A stretch of 64,000 bases of DNA from an uncultured Chitinophagales bacterium (lineage in GTDB: Bacteria > Bacteroidota > Bacteroidia > Chitinophagales > JAHDHT01). Within the stretch, counting starts at the first letter, position 1. Each line of letters begins with the position of its first letter. Position numbers and translations under genes: made by a program. This document shows, one piece after another, positions 54,263 through 63,476 of the stretch. The notes beneath the pieces are model-generated. The model was not told the origin of the DNA, did no database searches, and saw nothing but the letters and a program-made list of their open reading frames with translations. Location: positions 1-64,000 of the forward strand of contig CALHDG010000130.1 in NCBI GenBank assembly GCA_938023075.1, written 5' to 3'.

Positions 54263-55555
54263 TTAATTACAACTATTCTCTATTGGTTCAGTTACAATTT
54301 CTTCAATTACTTCATCTACAATTTCGGCAGAGAAATTGGCACTTTTTTTTACATCAAAACCATTAGTTAAAGTGATGGCATTAACGGCTTTAAAAACCAC
54401 CTTTGACGAGAAAAAGATAAAACTGTTCGATTCAATTTCGAAATTGGAATTAAATGTTTTTGTACCGGTTATAGTTCGATTATTAATATATTGTACCTCA
54501 GGGTCGGGTGGTATTACTTCGGTATTACAGTCTTTGTAAATTTCATCAGCTGAATTGCAATTGGGTCCATTATTTACAATTTCGTGGTTTATTCTATCCT
54601 CAATAACATTGCAAACCATCGTGTTATTGCATATAGTTAATGCAGGATTATCTATAATTATTAATTTCCACAAAGGAAAATGATTGACATTTTTAAAGCC
54701 CTTTATCGAGTTAAGTTGTTCATTCGATTCTAGCCTTAAAAACTTCCCAATTTTTTTTAGATTGAACAAACCATCTACATTTTTAAGCCGTTTGTTTTCT
54801 ATTATAGAAAAAGTTACGCTAACCAATTCTAAACTATTTAATCCACAAGCATTAGAAAGTTTATTATTATAGTTGATACTTACACTGCCGTTAGATGTTT
54901 TTAGTTGATTTAATCCATCTAAATTTTCCATAGCATCATTATGGCTAACTTCTAAACTACCCACTTCTTTTAAGTTATCTAAGCCAATCAAATTTATCAT
55001 ATTGTTATTATAACGAATATTTACGGAGCCTTCTACAATTTGAAGATTGTCTAATCCTATACAATTTTGTAAACGCCTATTTTCATTAATGAACAATTTG
55101 CCGGTTAAGGAAGTTATTTTTTCTAATCCTTCAAAATTTCTAAATGAGGGGTTAATATCTACTTTTAAACCACCAATTTTTCGAAGACTTTTTAATGCTT
55201 TAAAGTTTTCAATTTTTTCATTTTTAAAAAGAAATAATTCTCCACCTATGGCTTCCAAATTTTCTAAACCTTTTAGTTCTACTAATTCGTTGCAATTTCT
55301 AATTTGTAAATTGCCACCCACCGATTTAATGTTTGAAAAAGGACTTAAATTAGTTACGAAACTTTCAATAACCACATTACCTTCTATACGGGTACAATTA
55401 GGATTATCTGCTTTAAACTGATTTAATTCACCTTGAGACCTAAAAAAATGATTGCCTTGTAAACAACTCTGAGCACCTACATTACTTATGCCAATAAATA
55501 ATATAATAAAAGACAATATCAGTGTGTGTTTTAGCTTTCCACTTGACTTTTGCAA
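54263..55555 (-). CDS. Secreted leucine-rich-like surface protein
   Basis: 430 residues. Signal peptide (LKHTLILSFIILFIGISNVG). Irregular leucine-rich-like or receptor L-domain repeats of about 22-27 residues: units such as GLENLEAIGGELFLFKNEK, GLDNLKEVGSLEVSHNDAM and GLNQLKTSNGSVSINYNNK. A C-terminal segment near 350-415 (NRTITGTKTFNSNFEIES, AITLTNGFDVKKSANFSAEI) resembles the stacked-strand surface domain common in Bacteroidota. No clear T9SS domain follows. The stop codon lies in the target duplication of MITE copy 3, so the element sits directly beyond the gene. Ligand binding or adhesion is inferred. Confidence 0.75.
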   Translation of the reverse strand: MQKSSGKLKHTLILSFIILFIGISNVGAQSCLQGNHFFRSQGELNQFKADNPNCTRIEGNVVIESFVTNLSPFSNIKSVGGNLQIRNCNELVELKGLENLEAIGGELFLFKNEKIENFKALKSLRKIGGLKVDINPSFRNFEGLEKITSLTGKLFINENRRLQNCIGLDNLQIVEGSVNIRYNNNMINLIGLDNLKEVGSLEVSHNDAMENLDGLNQLKTSNGSVSINYNNKLSNACGLNSLELVSVTFSIIENKRLKNVDGLFNLKKIGKFLRLESNEQLNSIKGFKNVNHFPLWKLIIIDNPALTICNNTMVCNVIEDRINHEIVNNGPNCNSADEIYKDCNTEVIPPDPEVQYINNRTITGTKTFNSNFEIESNSFIFFSSKVVFKAVNAITLTNGFDVKKSANFSAEIVDEVIEEIVTEPIENSCN

Positions 55556-55846
55556 AATTGATTAATTAAAATGTTAAAAAATATGTGAATAGCCTGAGGT
55601 TGTAAAAATGGTTGGTTTATTCAACACAAGAATTAGATGAAATATAATTCCATCTCATCCATTATATTAATGAGCATTATTTGATATAAAATACAGTCTA
55701 TAATTTTGTGAATAGATTATAGAGATACATTTTGATTACAAAGATACAAAAAAGATTGTAACAAATCTAAAATTAGTGATAATAAATGTATACACGTTAA
55801 TAAAATCTGTTTTTAATCCTTTTTAAAACAGCTCATTTAACAAAGT
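55556..55846. other. 291-bp gap
   Basis: AT-rich spacer between two minus-strand genes. No gene, RNA or terminator hairpin with a T-run was seen. The promoter of the surface-protein gene should lie at its left edge, but no good TAnnTTTG match is present on the minus strand here. Confidence 0.4.
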
Positions 55847-57019
55847 CTACTCTTCTAAAGCCTTTGAACTATACAGCATCAAGGTTGCTAACAAACCCAT
55901 CATTAAAAGTATAGAACAAGCCGTAATCATCGCCCATTTAAAATTATATATATCCAACATCCATCCAACAAAAGGACCAAATAGCGCAAACATTCCTCTT
56001 ATCAAAAAGCTTTTTATAGAAAGTACTGTAGCTCTTATTTCAGATGCCGTATAACGATTAATGTAATCTGTTAAAATGGGTTCTTTTACTCCTCTTATAA
56101 AATTAATCAAAAAGAAAAACACCATACCATACACTGCCATTACCCAACCTGCAATAACCATGCTGAGCATAATGAGCACAAGCATAACCGGCACTAATAA
56201 CTTAATGTTGATGTTTTTATGAATTTTATCTGATAAAAATGCACCTAATGCAACGGTTAGATTTAGCGCAGTCCACCAAAACCCAAAATATTTTAAATCA
56301 ATTCCTATGTCCAATAAATAGGGTTGAATAATCCAAGCTGTGGTTAAAGTTGCCGTGCCAATTATAGCGGTATACCACAACCACCATTTTACTTTGGTAT
56401 GATGTTGAACAAATCGTAATACCTTTTTAAAGTTTTTAGTAGTTTCATTGGCTTTCATTTTAACCCGTTGCGGTTCTTTTAAACTTAATGCTAGTGCTAA
56501 ACCAATTAATAAAATAACACTATGCAAAAACACCGGGCTGCGTATCCACCAAGCTGCTAATAAACCCCCAATAATGGCAGCAATGGCTTCTGATATACTT
56601 CCGAGTGAGCTTAACCTTCCTTGAAATTTGATAAATTGGTCTTCTTTTTTATCGTTTAAAAGGCTATCGTACAATAAAGCACTATCTGCACCAGAAACAA
56701 AACTCGCACCAATACCCAAACATATTTCTGTAAAAGCAAAACCCCAAAAACTGTTTACAAAACCCATATTCAGCATCCCTAAAAAACCGAAAAACACACC
56801 TAATACGATAGACCATTTTCTGCCAAACAAATCACTTAAATAACCCGAAGGGATTTCCATAACTACTATACTAACCGCCATAATGCTTTGCAACAACATA
56901 ATCTCCTTCATGTTTAAGCCGCAGCTTTTAAAAAAGGGTACTATAACTGGCATAATCAACAAAAACCAACGGATGGCTTTTATTGCATAAAGTTTCCAGA
57001 TGTTACTTTGGTAAGTCAT
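55847..57019 (-). CDS. Major facilitator superfamily (MFS) transporter
   Basis: 390 residues with about 12 predicted membrane helices. Signature GYLSDLFGRKWSIVLG near residue 60-75 is the usual MFS loop 2-3 motif (G-x-L-x-D-x-x-G-R). Inner-membrane secondary transporter, probably exporting small molecules; the substrate is not readable. 17 bp downstream of queG on the same strand. Confidence 0.88.
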   Translation of the reverse strand: MTYQSNIWKLYAIKAIRWFLLIMPVIVPFFKSCGLNMKEIMLLQSIMAVSIVVMEIPSGYLSDLFGRKWSIVLGVFFGFLGMLNMGFVNSFWGFAFTEICLGIGASFVSGADSALLYDSLLNDKKEDQFIKFQGRLSSLGSISEAIAAIIGGLLAAWWIRSPVFLHSVILLIGLALALSLKEPQRVKMKANETTKNFKKVLRFVQHHTKVKWWLWYTAIIGTATLTTAWIIQPYLLDIGIDLKYFGFWWTALNLTVALGAFLSDKIHKNINIKLLVPVMLVLIMLSMVIAGWVMAVYGMVFFFLINFIRGVKEPILTDYINRYTASEIRATVLSIKSFLIRGMFALFGPFVGWMLDIYNFKWAMITACSILLMMGLLATLMLYSSKALEE

Positions 57020-57036
57020 TGTTGAATTATTGATGA

Positions 57037-58038
57037 TTAATAATTAATTTCATTCTCATTAGAATTTTTATTATCAGAATTTGGAATTTGTATATTGGAA
57101 TTTGGTTTTTGTTTTTTGGAATTTAAAAATAGAAGATTGCGTTTCAGTCCACTGTACTTGGTTCTTTTTACAGCAGATTTTTTGAATAGCTCATTAAAAA
57201 TTTCTTGAGTTAATTCTTCCCATTCGTTAGCTTTCATCTTTAACAATTCCGGGTGGGGTTCAAACAGAGGTTCCTGATGGTTTTCTGCAAATCGATTCCA
57301 GGGACATACGGCTTGGCAAACATCGCAACCAAACATCCAATTGTCCATGCTGTGTTTAAACTCCTTGGGGATGGCTTCTTTCAATTCTATGGTTAAATAC
57401 GAAATACACTTGCTCCCATTAACCACATAGGGTTCAACGATGGCATCGGTTGGGCAGGCATCTATGCAGCGGGTACAAGTTCCACAATAATCTTTAATTG
57501 GTCCGTCAGTCTCCAAGTCTAAATCAACAATTAGTTCGGCAATAAAAAAGTACGACCCTTTTTTTTTATTGATCAAATTGCTGTGTTTGCCTATCCAACC
57601 TAAACCGGCGCGTTTTGCCCAATGCTTATCTAACACAGGTGCCGAATCAACAAAAACTCGTCCATGCACCTCGCCAATTTGTTGTTGTATTTCATAAAAA
57701 AATAATTTCAATTTATCTTTTATAACGAAATGATAATCTTTACCATAAGCATAAGTAGATATTTTAGGTGCATGTTCATCGGTTTGTTTTTTTGTGGTAT
57801 GATAATTATACAATAAACTGATGACTGATTTGGCACCGGGTACCAATTTGGTAGGATCAACACGTTTGTCAAAATGGTTTTCCATATAAGTCATTTTCCC
57901 TTGGTAATCTTTGTTTAACCACTTTTCTAACTGCCGTGCTTCTGCTTGCATTTGTTCTGCTTTGGCAATGCCACAAAAGTCAAAACCAAGTTGACTTGCA
58001 ATTGTCTTTACAATTGTTGTATTTTTAACCGATAGCAA
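57037..58038 (-). CDS. queG: Epoxyqueuosine reductase QueG
   Basis: 333 residues. Converts epoxyqueuosine to queuosine in tRNA with cobalamin and two 4Fe-4S clusters: [16 protein letters not shown] and [13 protein letters not shown]. Pocket motif [20 protein letters not shown]. The C-terminal ~28 residues are unusual low-complexity Asn/Pro/Ser/Lys sequence (for example [20 protein letters not shown]), produced by translation of repeated TTCCAAA-type words; see findings. Precedes the MFS gene by 17 bp. Confidence 0.93.
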   Translation of the reverse strand: MLSVKNTTIVKTIASQLGFDFCGIAKAEQMQAEARQLEKWLNKDYQGKMTYMENHFDKRVDPTKLVPGAKSVISLLYNYHTTKKQTDEHAPKISTYAYGKDYHFVIKDKLKLFFYEIQQQIGEVHGRVFVDSAPVLDKHWAKRAGLGWIGKHSNLINKKKGSYFFIAELIVDLDLETDGPIKDYCGTCTRCIDACPTDAIVEPYVVNGSKCISYLTIELKEAIPKEFKHSMDNWMFGCDVCQAVCPWNRFAENHQEPLFEPHPELLKMKANEWEELTQEIFNELFKKSAVKRTKYSGLKRNLLFLNSKKQKPNSNIQIPNSDNKNSNENEINY

Positions 58039-58051
58039 AACTTATTTATTA

Positions 58052-58918
58052 ATGGAACAATGTAAACTATATTTACTAATTGCCTTAATGGTTAGCATAA
58101 ATTATTTTAATCCATTAAAAGCCAACCATACACAAGCCAATAAACAATTAAAGGTATTAACGTGGAATATTTATTCGTTGCCCTTTATTATTAACACCAC
58201 CAATAGAATGGATAGAGCCAAAGGCGTAGTAGATGTATTAAAACGAACAGATTATGATGTGATTGTTTTTCAAGAAACCTTTCATAAAAAATCATTTCAA
58301 ATTTTAGAAAAGGGTTTGGCTGAAACCTTTCCTTATGCCTTAAAGGTTGAGCGACATACTGGTTTTTTAAAGTATCATCATGGTATTTATATAGTCAGTA
58401 AATATCCATTAGAACTGTTGGGCACTATAGCATTTAAACGTTGTGAAGGTGGGGATTGTTTATCTAAAAAAGGCGCCATTTTAGTTGAATTGGAAAAAGA
58501 AGGACAAGTGTTTCAAGTATTGGGCACGCATTTACAATCTGGCAATAAAAATACACGAGAAAAAATTAGAGCAACCCAAAGGTATCAGTTGAATGAATTT
58601 TTAGCAATTCACCGGCAACCCAATATTCCACAATTGTTGTGTGGCGATTTTAATACGGATTTTAACAATACTAAACGCCGTAAAGCGATGCTAAGCGATT
58701 TAGAAATTGAACCTTTGGAAATTCCTTATCATCACACGTGGCCTAATGTTTACGAGCAATCGAAAAATGAAAAAACCTATGTATTAGATTATATTTTCGT
58801 AAGAAAAAATGGTTTCCAATTGAAGTCAAAAATGTATCAGGCACTTAGTTTTTTTAATAAGAAAAAGAACATGGCATTATCTGACCATAAGGCGGTTGAG
58901 TTGATTTTGGATTGGTAA
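58052..58918 (+). CDS. Secreted endonuclease/exonuclease/phosphatase family protein, sphingomyelinase-like
   Basis: 288 residues. Signal-like N-terminus (LYLLIALMVSINYFNPLK). EEP fold: LKVLTWNIYSLPF, VIVFQETF (metal Glu), GTHLQSGNKNTREKIRATQR, CGDFNTDFNN (Asp-x-Asn) and a terminal ALSDHKAVELILDW (catalytic His). The layout resembles bacterial neutral sphingomyelinases and related secreted phosphodiesterases; the substrate is not certain. Divergent from queG with a 13-bp gap. Confidence 0.85.
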   Translation: MEQCKLYLLIALMVSINYFNPLKANHTQANKQLKVLTWNIYSLPFIINTTNRMDRAKGVVDVLKRTDYDVIVFQETFHKKSFQILEKGLAETFPYALKVERHTGFLKYHHGIYIVSKYPLELLGTIAFKRCEGGDCLSKKGAILVELEKEGQVFQVLGTHLQSGNKNTREKIRATQRYQLNEFLAIHRQPNIPQLLCGDFNTDFNNTKRRKAMLSDLEIEPLEIPYHHTWPNVYEQSKNEKTYVLDYIFVRKNGFQLKSKMYQALSFFNKKKNMALSDHKAVELILDW

Positions 58919-59300
58919 GTGCTAAAGCCTCGAAAAACAAAATTCCAATTATCAATTTCCAATTGGTGAAATCATACAAGCAATGTAATAAATTTAACAT
59001 AAAAACAAACATCATAAGAATATAATTAATATTTGACTTTATTAATGTGCTTATATCAATTAAGAAATTCTGAGTAAATTGAAAGTATGTCTAAAAGTTA
59101 AAGTATGTGCAATACTGCTTTTTATGGATATACATCAGTTTTCTAAAAAAACCTTACAAAAAAATCAGTTTTTCGCCAACCTTTTTTATCAGTTGATCAG
59201 TCTACATTATTAAATGCATCAAATTATTAGCTGAAAATCGATTTTTATTACAAATCATCTTAACAAAAAATAAATTATAAATAAAATAAATAATCAAAAA
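58919..59300. other. 382-bp gap
   Basis: AT-rich intergenic DNA. It contains short words such as CCAATTATCAATTTCCAATTGG near 58950-58971, a partial dyad, and long A/T tracts before the next gene. No gene or RNA was recognised. A clear -7 box for the next gene was not found. Confidence 0.35.
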
Positions 59301-60665
59301 ATGACTTATAAATTTCAAAAAATATGCCTTTTAACCCTAATAGTGGGGATGGTATTATCCTTACAATCTTGCTTAAAAGATTCTTGTGAAGCTAATCAAA
59401 TTTATTTGAGGATGGCACCTGTTTTTCTATCGGTTGATGACATAAAAAAAGATATTAAAGCAACCGAGCCCAGAGCCCTCAAAAAGCCTGGCAGACTTTA
59501 TTTTTACAACGATTTTATTTTAATTAATGAACAACGGGAAGGCATACACGTTATTGATAATACCGACAGTAGCAATCCTAAAAACATTAAGTTTATTGAA
59601 ATTGAAGGAAATGTAGATATGGCAGTAAAAAACGGTATTTTATATGCTGACAATGTAACGGACTTATTAGCTATTGACATTAGCAACCCTACTGCACCCA
59701 TTTTAAGCAGCCGAACCGAAAATATTTTCGACGTAACTTTTGTAGAAGAAGAAGATGCCTACCTCGCTTATTATAAAGAGACCGAAGAAACCTTAGCTAT
59801 AGATTGTACCGACCCACGTTTTGGTAGTCAGGCAATTAATGTTGGCAATGATATTTTTGTGCCACAACCGGGTTTCCCTGTAGATCCTTGGTTTGGTGAA
59901 GCTGATGATATCGATTTTGGACCTGTTGGCGCGCCCGGTGCACCGGGTGCCGGTGGAGCACCCGGACCACCAAGCCAAACTACTACAGGTAATACAACCG
60001 GCATTGCGGGTTCTATGGCAAGTTTTGCATTGTATGATTGTTATTTATACATAATTGACGGTGCACAGGTAGATGTAATTGATGTTAAAGACAATATCAA
60101 TCCTGTTTTTGCCAATACCTTTAGAGTAAGTTGGGATATTGAAACTCTTTTTCCATATAAAGATAAACTATTTATTGGGTCGGCAGCCGGTATGTTTATA
60201 TACGATAATGCCAACCCGATTGAACCTGTTTTATTAAGTAATTTTCGCCATGCCCGAGCTTGCGACCCTGTTGTAGTAAAAGACAATTATGCTTTTGTTA
60301 CCTTAAGAGATGGCACTTGGTGTCAGGGTTTTAATAACCAATTAGATGTTGTTGATATAACCGACCTTGAAAACCCTCAATTGGTGGCAACTTACCCAAT
60401 GGATAATCCGCATGGTTTATCTGTAAAAAACAATGAATTGTATTTATGTGATGGAGCCAGCGGTTTAAAAGTGTTTGATATTGAAGATGTAAAAACAATT
60501 AGTGAAAATCAATTAGACCATATAATGGGTATAGATACTTATGATGCTATTGCCTTACCCAACAAAGATGTAGTGTTGGTAATTGGTGCCGATGGTTTTT
60601 ACCAGTATGATATTAGTAACCCAGCCGAATTAAAACAATTGAGCTTAATTGCTATTGCTAATTAA
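59301..60665 (+). CDS. LVIVD-repeat lipoprotein
   Basis: 454 residues. Lipoprotein signal (LLTLIVGMVLSLQSC, Cys at residue 28). The mature part is built from LVIVD-type beta-propeller repeats such as REGIHVIDNTDSSNPKNIKF, LLAIDISNPTAPILSS, GAQVDVIDVKDNINPVF, NQLDVVDITDLENPQLV and SGLKVFDIEDVKT. A Gly/Pro/Ala insert (GAPGAPGAGGAPGPP, near residues 212-228) interrupts the propeller. Surface or outer-membrane binding protein; ligand unknown. First of a four-gene same-strand run. Confidence 0.8.
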   Translation: MTYKFQKICLLTLIVGMVLSLQSCLKDSCEANQIYLRMAPVFLSVDDIKKDIKATEPRALKKPGRLYFYNDFILINEQREGIHVIDNTDSSNPKNIKFIEIEGNVDMAVKNGILYADNVTDLLAIDISNPTAPILSSRTENIFDVTFVEEEDAYLAYYKETEETLAIDCTDPRFGSQAINVGNDIFVPQPGFPVDPWFGEADDIDFGPVGAPGAPGAGGAPGPPSQTTTGNTTGIAGSMASFALYDCYLYIIDGAQVDVIDVKDNINPVFANTFRVSWDIETLFPYKDKLFIGSAAGMFIYDNANPIEPVLLSNFRHARACDPVVVKDNYAFVTLRDGTWCQGFNNQLDVVDITDLENPQLVATYPMDNPHGLSVKNNELYLCDGASGLKVFDIEDVKTISENQLDHIMGIDTYDAIALPNKDVVLVIGADGFYQYDISNPAELKQLSLIAIAN

Positions 60666-60701
60666 ACCTTGTTTATCAATTAACATTTTAAACTAAAAAC
60701 T

Positions 60702-61541
60702 ATGTTTATCAAAAAATCAATTGTTTTATGCTTGCTCCAAGTGCTTTTTTTAGCCGTTATGGCGCAGCAACTAAAAAATGAACAAACCCACACCATTACT
60801 TTAAAAGATGGTTCAGTTTATCAAGGTGTAATTAAGCAATATGTTGAGGGAGAAAAATTAATCCTTCAATTAGGTCCTAATATCATCAAAACAATAAAAG
60901 ATAAAGACATCAAAATGCTGATTCAAGATGGAGCGGTTGCGCAAACATCCGGATCAAATCAAGTAACCTTATCTACACCGCATAAGGCATATCAATTTCA
61001 AGAAAAAGGCTTGTATTTTGAATCAAATGCACAGCTCATGTTGGGCAGCAGTGCTTTTTTCAGTACCGCCGAAAATGGAACACGCATTAATAAAATTGAT
61101 CCGGGTATTGGTGCACAATTAATTGGTGGGTATCAAGTCAACCGGTTTATTGGCGTAGGTGCTGGTATTGGGTTAGATTATTATTATCTAAATAGTGGAG
61201 AAACCCTAATGCCTGTTTTTGCAGATGTACGCGGTTATTTATTGAAACGAAATGTGAGCCCTATGTACAAATTACAAGCCGGTTATGGTATTGCTTTTTT
61301 AGATGAAGACAGAGGTATGGAAAGTGCAACGGGCGGTATGATGTGGTATCCGGCTATTGGAGTTCGTTTAGGTGCTTCAAAATCAGCTAATTTTATGTTA
61401 GATTTTGGAGTGAAAATTCAAAAAGCCGATTATGTTTTTAAAGCTACCAATGCTCAAACATGGTGGAATATTAGAGAACCAAGAGTAGTGAATGATATGG
61501 TTTATAGACGATTTGTTGTTAGAACTGCCATCTTATTCTAA
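60702..61541 (+). CDS. Outer-membrane beta-barrel-like protein
   Basis: 279 residues. Signal peptide (FIKKSIVLCLLQVLFLAVMA, then QQ). A short N-terminal domain ITLKDGSVYQGVIKQYVEGE is followed by a beta-barrel-like region with alternating strands (IGAQLIGGYQVNRFIGVGAG) ending VVRTAILF, an outer-membrane terminal signal. Function unknown. 36 bp after the LVIVD lipoprotein gene and 8 bp before the next gene. Confidence 0.72.
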   Translation: MFIKKSIVLCLLQVLFLAVMAQQLKNEQTHTITLKDGSVYQGVIKQYVEGEKLILQLGPNIIKTIKDKDIKMLIQDGAVAQTSGSNQVTLSTPHKAYQFQEKGLYFESNAQLMLGSSAFFSTAENGTRINKIDPGIGAQLIGGYQVNRFIGVGAGIGLDYYYLNSGETLMPVFADVRGYLLKRNVSPMYKLQAGYGIAFLDEDRGMESATGGMMWYPAIGVRLGASKSANFMLDFGVKIQKADYVFKATNAQTWWNIREPRVVNDMVYRRFVVRTAILF

Positions 61542-61549
61542 TTAAGACT

Positions 61550-61975
61550 ATGCTAGAAAAATTGAGATTAAGCGGTGTATCAATCATTTTGGCAGTTGGG
61601 CTGCTACTGTGCAGTTGTGAAAAATCTGTTGAAATGGTTGATTGTGTGACAATTGAAAATGGTCTGTTAGCTTTTGATGAAACCCTTCAAAATAAAGTAG
61701 TATTGGACGAGCTTAATAAGCTTCGTATTGATTTAAAACCTGAAGTAACTGCTGATGATGCATTTGGTCATAAAGAAAATTTTAACAAACTTATTAGCCG
61801 GTTGAATAAAAGTTGTACTAATTTTAATGTTGAATTAGTTACTTATGCAACCATCAAAACAAATCCTGTACAATCAGAAATACGAATGACTCTTTTGAAA
61901 AACAATGTACATTACATTATTGATATTCATACACCGGAAGATGATGTACTAAAAGCAGTTAACATTCATAAATAA
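61550..61975 (+). CDS. Small lipoprotein of unknown function
   Basis: 141 residues. Signal with lipobox VGLLLCSC (Cys near residue 23). The mature domain is small, mixed alpha/beta with two Cys (DCVTIENG, KSCTNFNVELV) that may form a disulfide. No family recognised. 8 bp after the barrel gene and in the same direction. Confidence 0.65.
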   Translation: MLEKLRLSGVSIILAVGLLLCSCEKSVEMVDCVTIENGLLAFDETLQNKVVLDELNKLRIDLKPEVTADDAFGHKENFNKLISRLNKSCTNFNVELVTYATIKTNPVQSEIRMTLLKNNVHYIIDIHTPEDDVLKAVNIHK

Positions 61976-62003
61976 ATTAGCCACAACATACAAATTGAAA
62001 ATT

Positions 62004-62807
62004 ATGAGGTTTATAATTATTGTGTTGATTACTTTTTTGCTGAGCTTTACCGCTTACGGTTGTAGTTGTGGGGGACCTGAAACATTTTGTGAGACATTAG
62101 ATTTTCAACCTATAGAATATATTACAGTAAAGGCAGTAATGTTAGATGCTGTAGATCATGGGATGGATGTAAAAATAATCAGTTTGTATAATGGGGAATT
62201 GCCAATGGATACTATTAGAGTATGGGGAGATAATGGAATTTTGTGCAGAGTTTATACTGATCGATTTGAAATTAAAGATACCATCATTATGAAGCTCTAT
62301 ACCATAAATGAAATATTTGACGAATTTAATGGTATAGGAGAAAAGGTTGGCGATTATGAATTAAGTATTTGCGGACTACATTATTTATGGGTTAGAGATA
62401 ATAAAGTATTGGGTAAGATTACCGCACAAACACAAGAAATGGAATTAGACCAATTTGAAGAGTTAATGAGCAACGAAAAACTATCTGAAGTATGTATTGA
62501 AACAAATGAAGAGGAAGAAGAAACCGATACAGAAATAGAGCAAGAAACAGACATAGTAGAAACAGATTCGTTTTATGATATATTGTTGTATCCAAATCCT
62601 GTCGGTGAAAAATTAAGCATACGTTCAAATGAAAAAATTAGTGACATTCAAATATATAATAGTTTAGGGCAAAATGTGTATAGTCAGAAAGACATCCGCA
62701 ACAATGAGTTAGGTATAAATTTCAATGAGTTTAAGCAAGGCTTGTATTTTGTAGAGCTTGTAAATAGTAGTAAAAAATTAGTAACAAAAAAAATATATAA
62801 AAAATAA
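62004..62807 (+). CDS. Secreted T9SS cargo protein (type A sorting domain)
   Basis: About 267 residues. Signal peptide RFIIIVLITFLLSFTAYG followed by CSCGGPETFC, so the mature N-terminus has a cluster of Cys. The central domain has MLDAVDHGMDVKIISLYNG and a Glu-rich linker (NEEEEETDTEIEQETD). C-terminal sorting domain: ILLYPNPVGEKLSIRS, IQIYNSLGQNVYSQ, NEFKQGLYFVEL and a Lys-rich strand. The ATG at 62004 is preferred to an upstream in-frame TTG at 61995. Surface protein; function unknown. Confidence 0.82.
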   Translation: MRFIIIVLITFLLSFTAYGCSCGGPETFCETLDFQPIEYITVKAVMLDAVDHGMDVKIISLYNGELPMDTIRVWGDNGILCRVYTDRFEIKDTIIMKLYTINEIFDEFNGIGEKVGDYELSICGLHYLWVRDNKVLGKITAQTQEMELDQFEELMSNEKLSEVCIETNEEEEETDTEIEQETDIVETDSFYDILLYPNPVGEKLSIRSNEKISDIQIYNSLGQNVYSQKDIRNNELGINFNEFKQGLYFVELVNSSKKLVTKKIYKK

Positions 62808-62912
62808 AAATCGTGTTTACAACATCCACATTTATAAATAATTATAATATTATCCTATAGAACAATAAACGAAATAAAATCATTTAAAAAATAAGTAGCC
62901 TATAGGAATTTA

Positions 62913-63476
62913 ATGCAAAAAATAAAACAATATAGCGATGAGCAATTAGTTGCCGGCTGTTTACAAAACGACCGGTATTATCAAGAAAAATTGTATAAAA
63001 AATATTTTTCTAGCATGATGCGTATGTGTTTAAAATATACTAGCGATAAAGAGATAGCGATGGACATTGTTAACAATGGTATGCTGCGTGTATTTAAAAA
63101 GATAGATAAATATTCTTTTAAAGGCTCTTTAGAAGGTTGGATGCGCAAGTTGGTTTATCATAGTTTGTCAGACTATTTTAAAAAGCACAACAACTATGTA
63201 AACTTTATGGTGTTTCAAGAAAAAGAAGATATAACCCAAGCTGAGCCCTTAAACAATTTATATTGGGATGATTTGATTGCTATGGTTGAACGTTTGCCTG
63301 ATAATACCAAGCGTGTTTTTCAACTGTATGCTATTGAAGGATATGCACATCGTGAAATTGCCACTACCTTAGCAATTAGTGAAGGTACTTCAAAGTGGCA
63401 TCTATCAAACGCTAGAAAACAATTAAGAGATATGATTTATTCAAGCAATAGAACAACAGTACAGTATGCCAAGTAG
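62913..63476 (+). CDS. ECF RNA polymerase sigma factor (second copy)
   Basis: 187 residues. Region 2 near 18-95 (KIKQYSDEQLVAGCLQNDRY then MMRMCLKYTSDKEIAMDIVN) and region 4 near 115-180 with HREIATTLAISEGTSKWHLS. Ends in -YAK, and its last 11 bp overlap the next gene, the same arrangement as 41985/42547, so the two loci look like paralogous modules. Target genes unknown. Confidence 0.92.
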   Translation: MQKIKQYSDEQLVAGCLQNDRYYQEKLYKKYFSSMMRMCLKYTSDKEIAMDIVNNGMLRVFKKIDKYSFKGSLEGWMRKLVYHSLSDYFKKHNNYVNFMVFQEKEDITQAEPLNNLYWDDLIAMVERLPDNTKRVFQLYAIEGYAHREIATTLAISEGTSKWHLSNARKQLRDMIYSSNRTTVQYAK

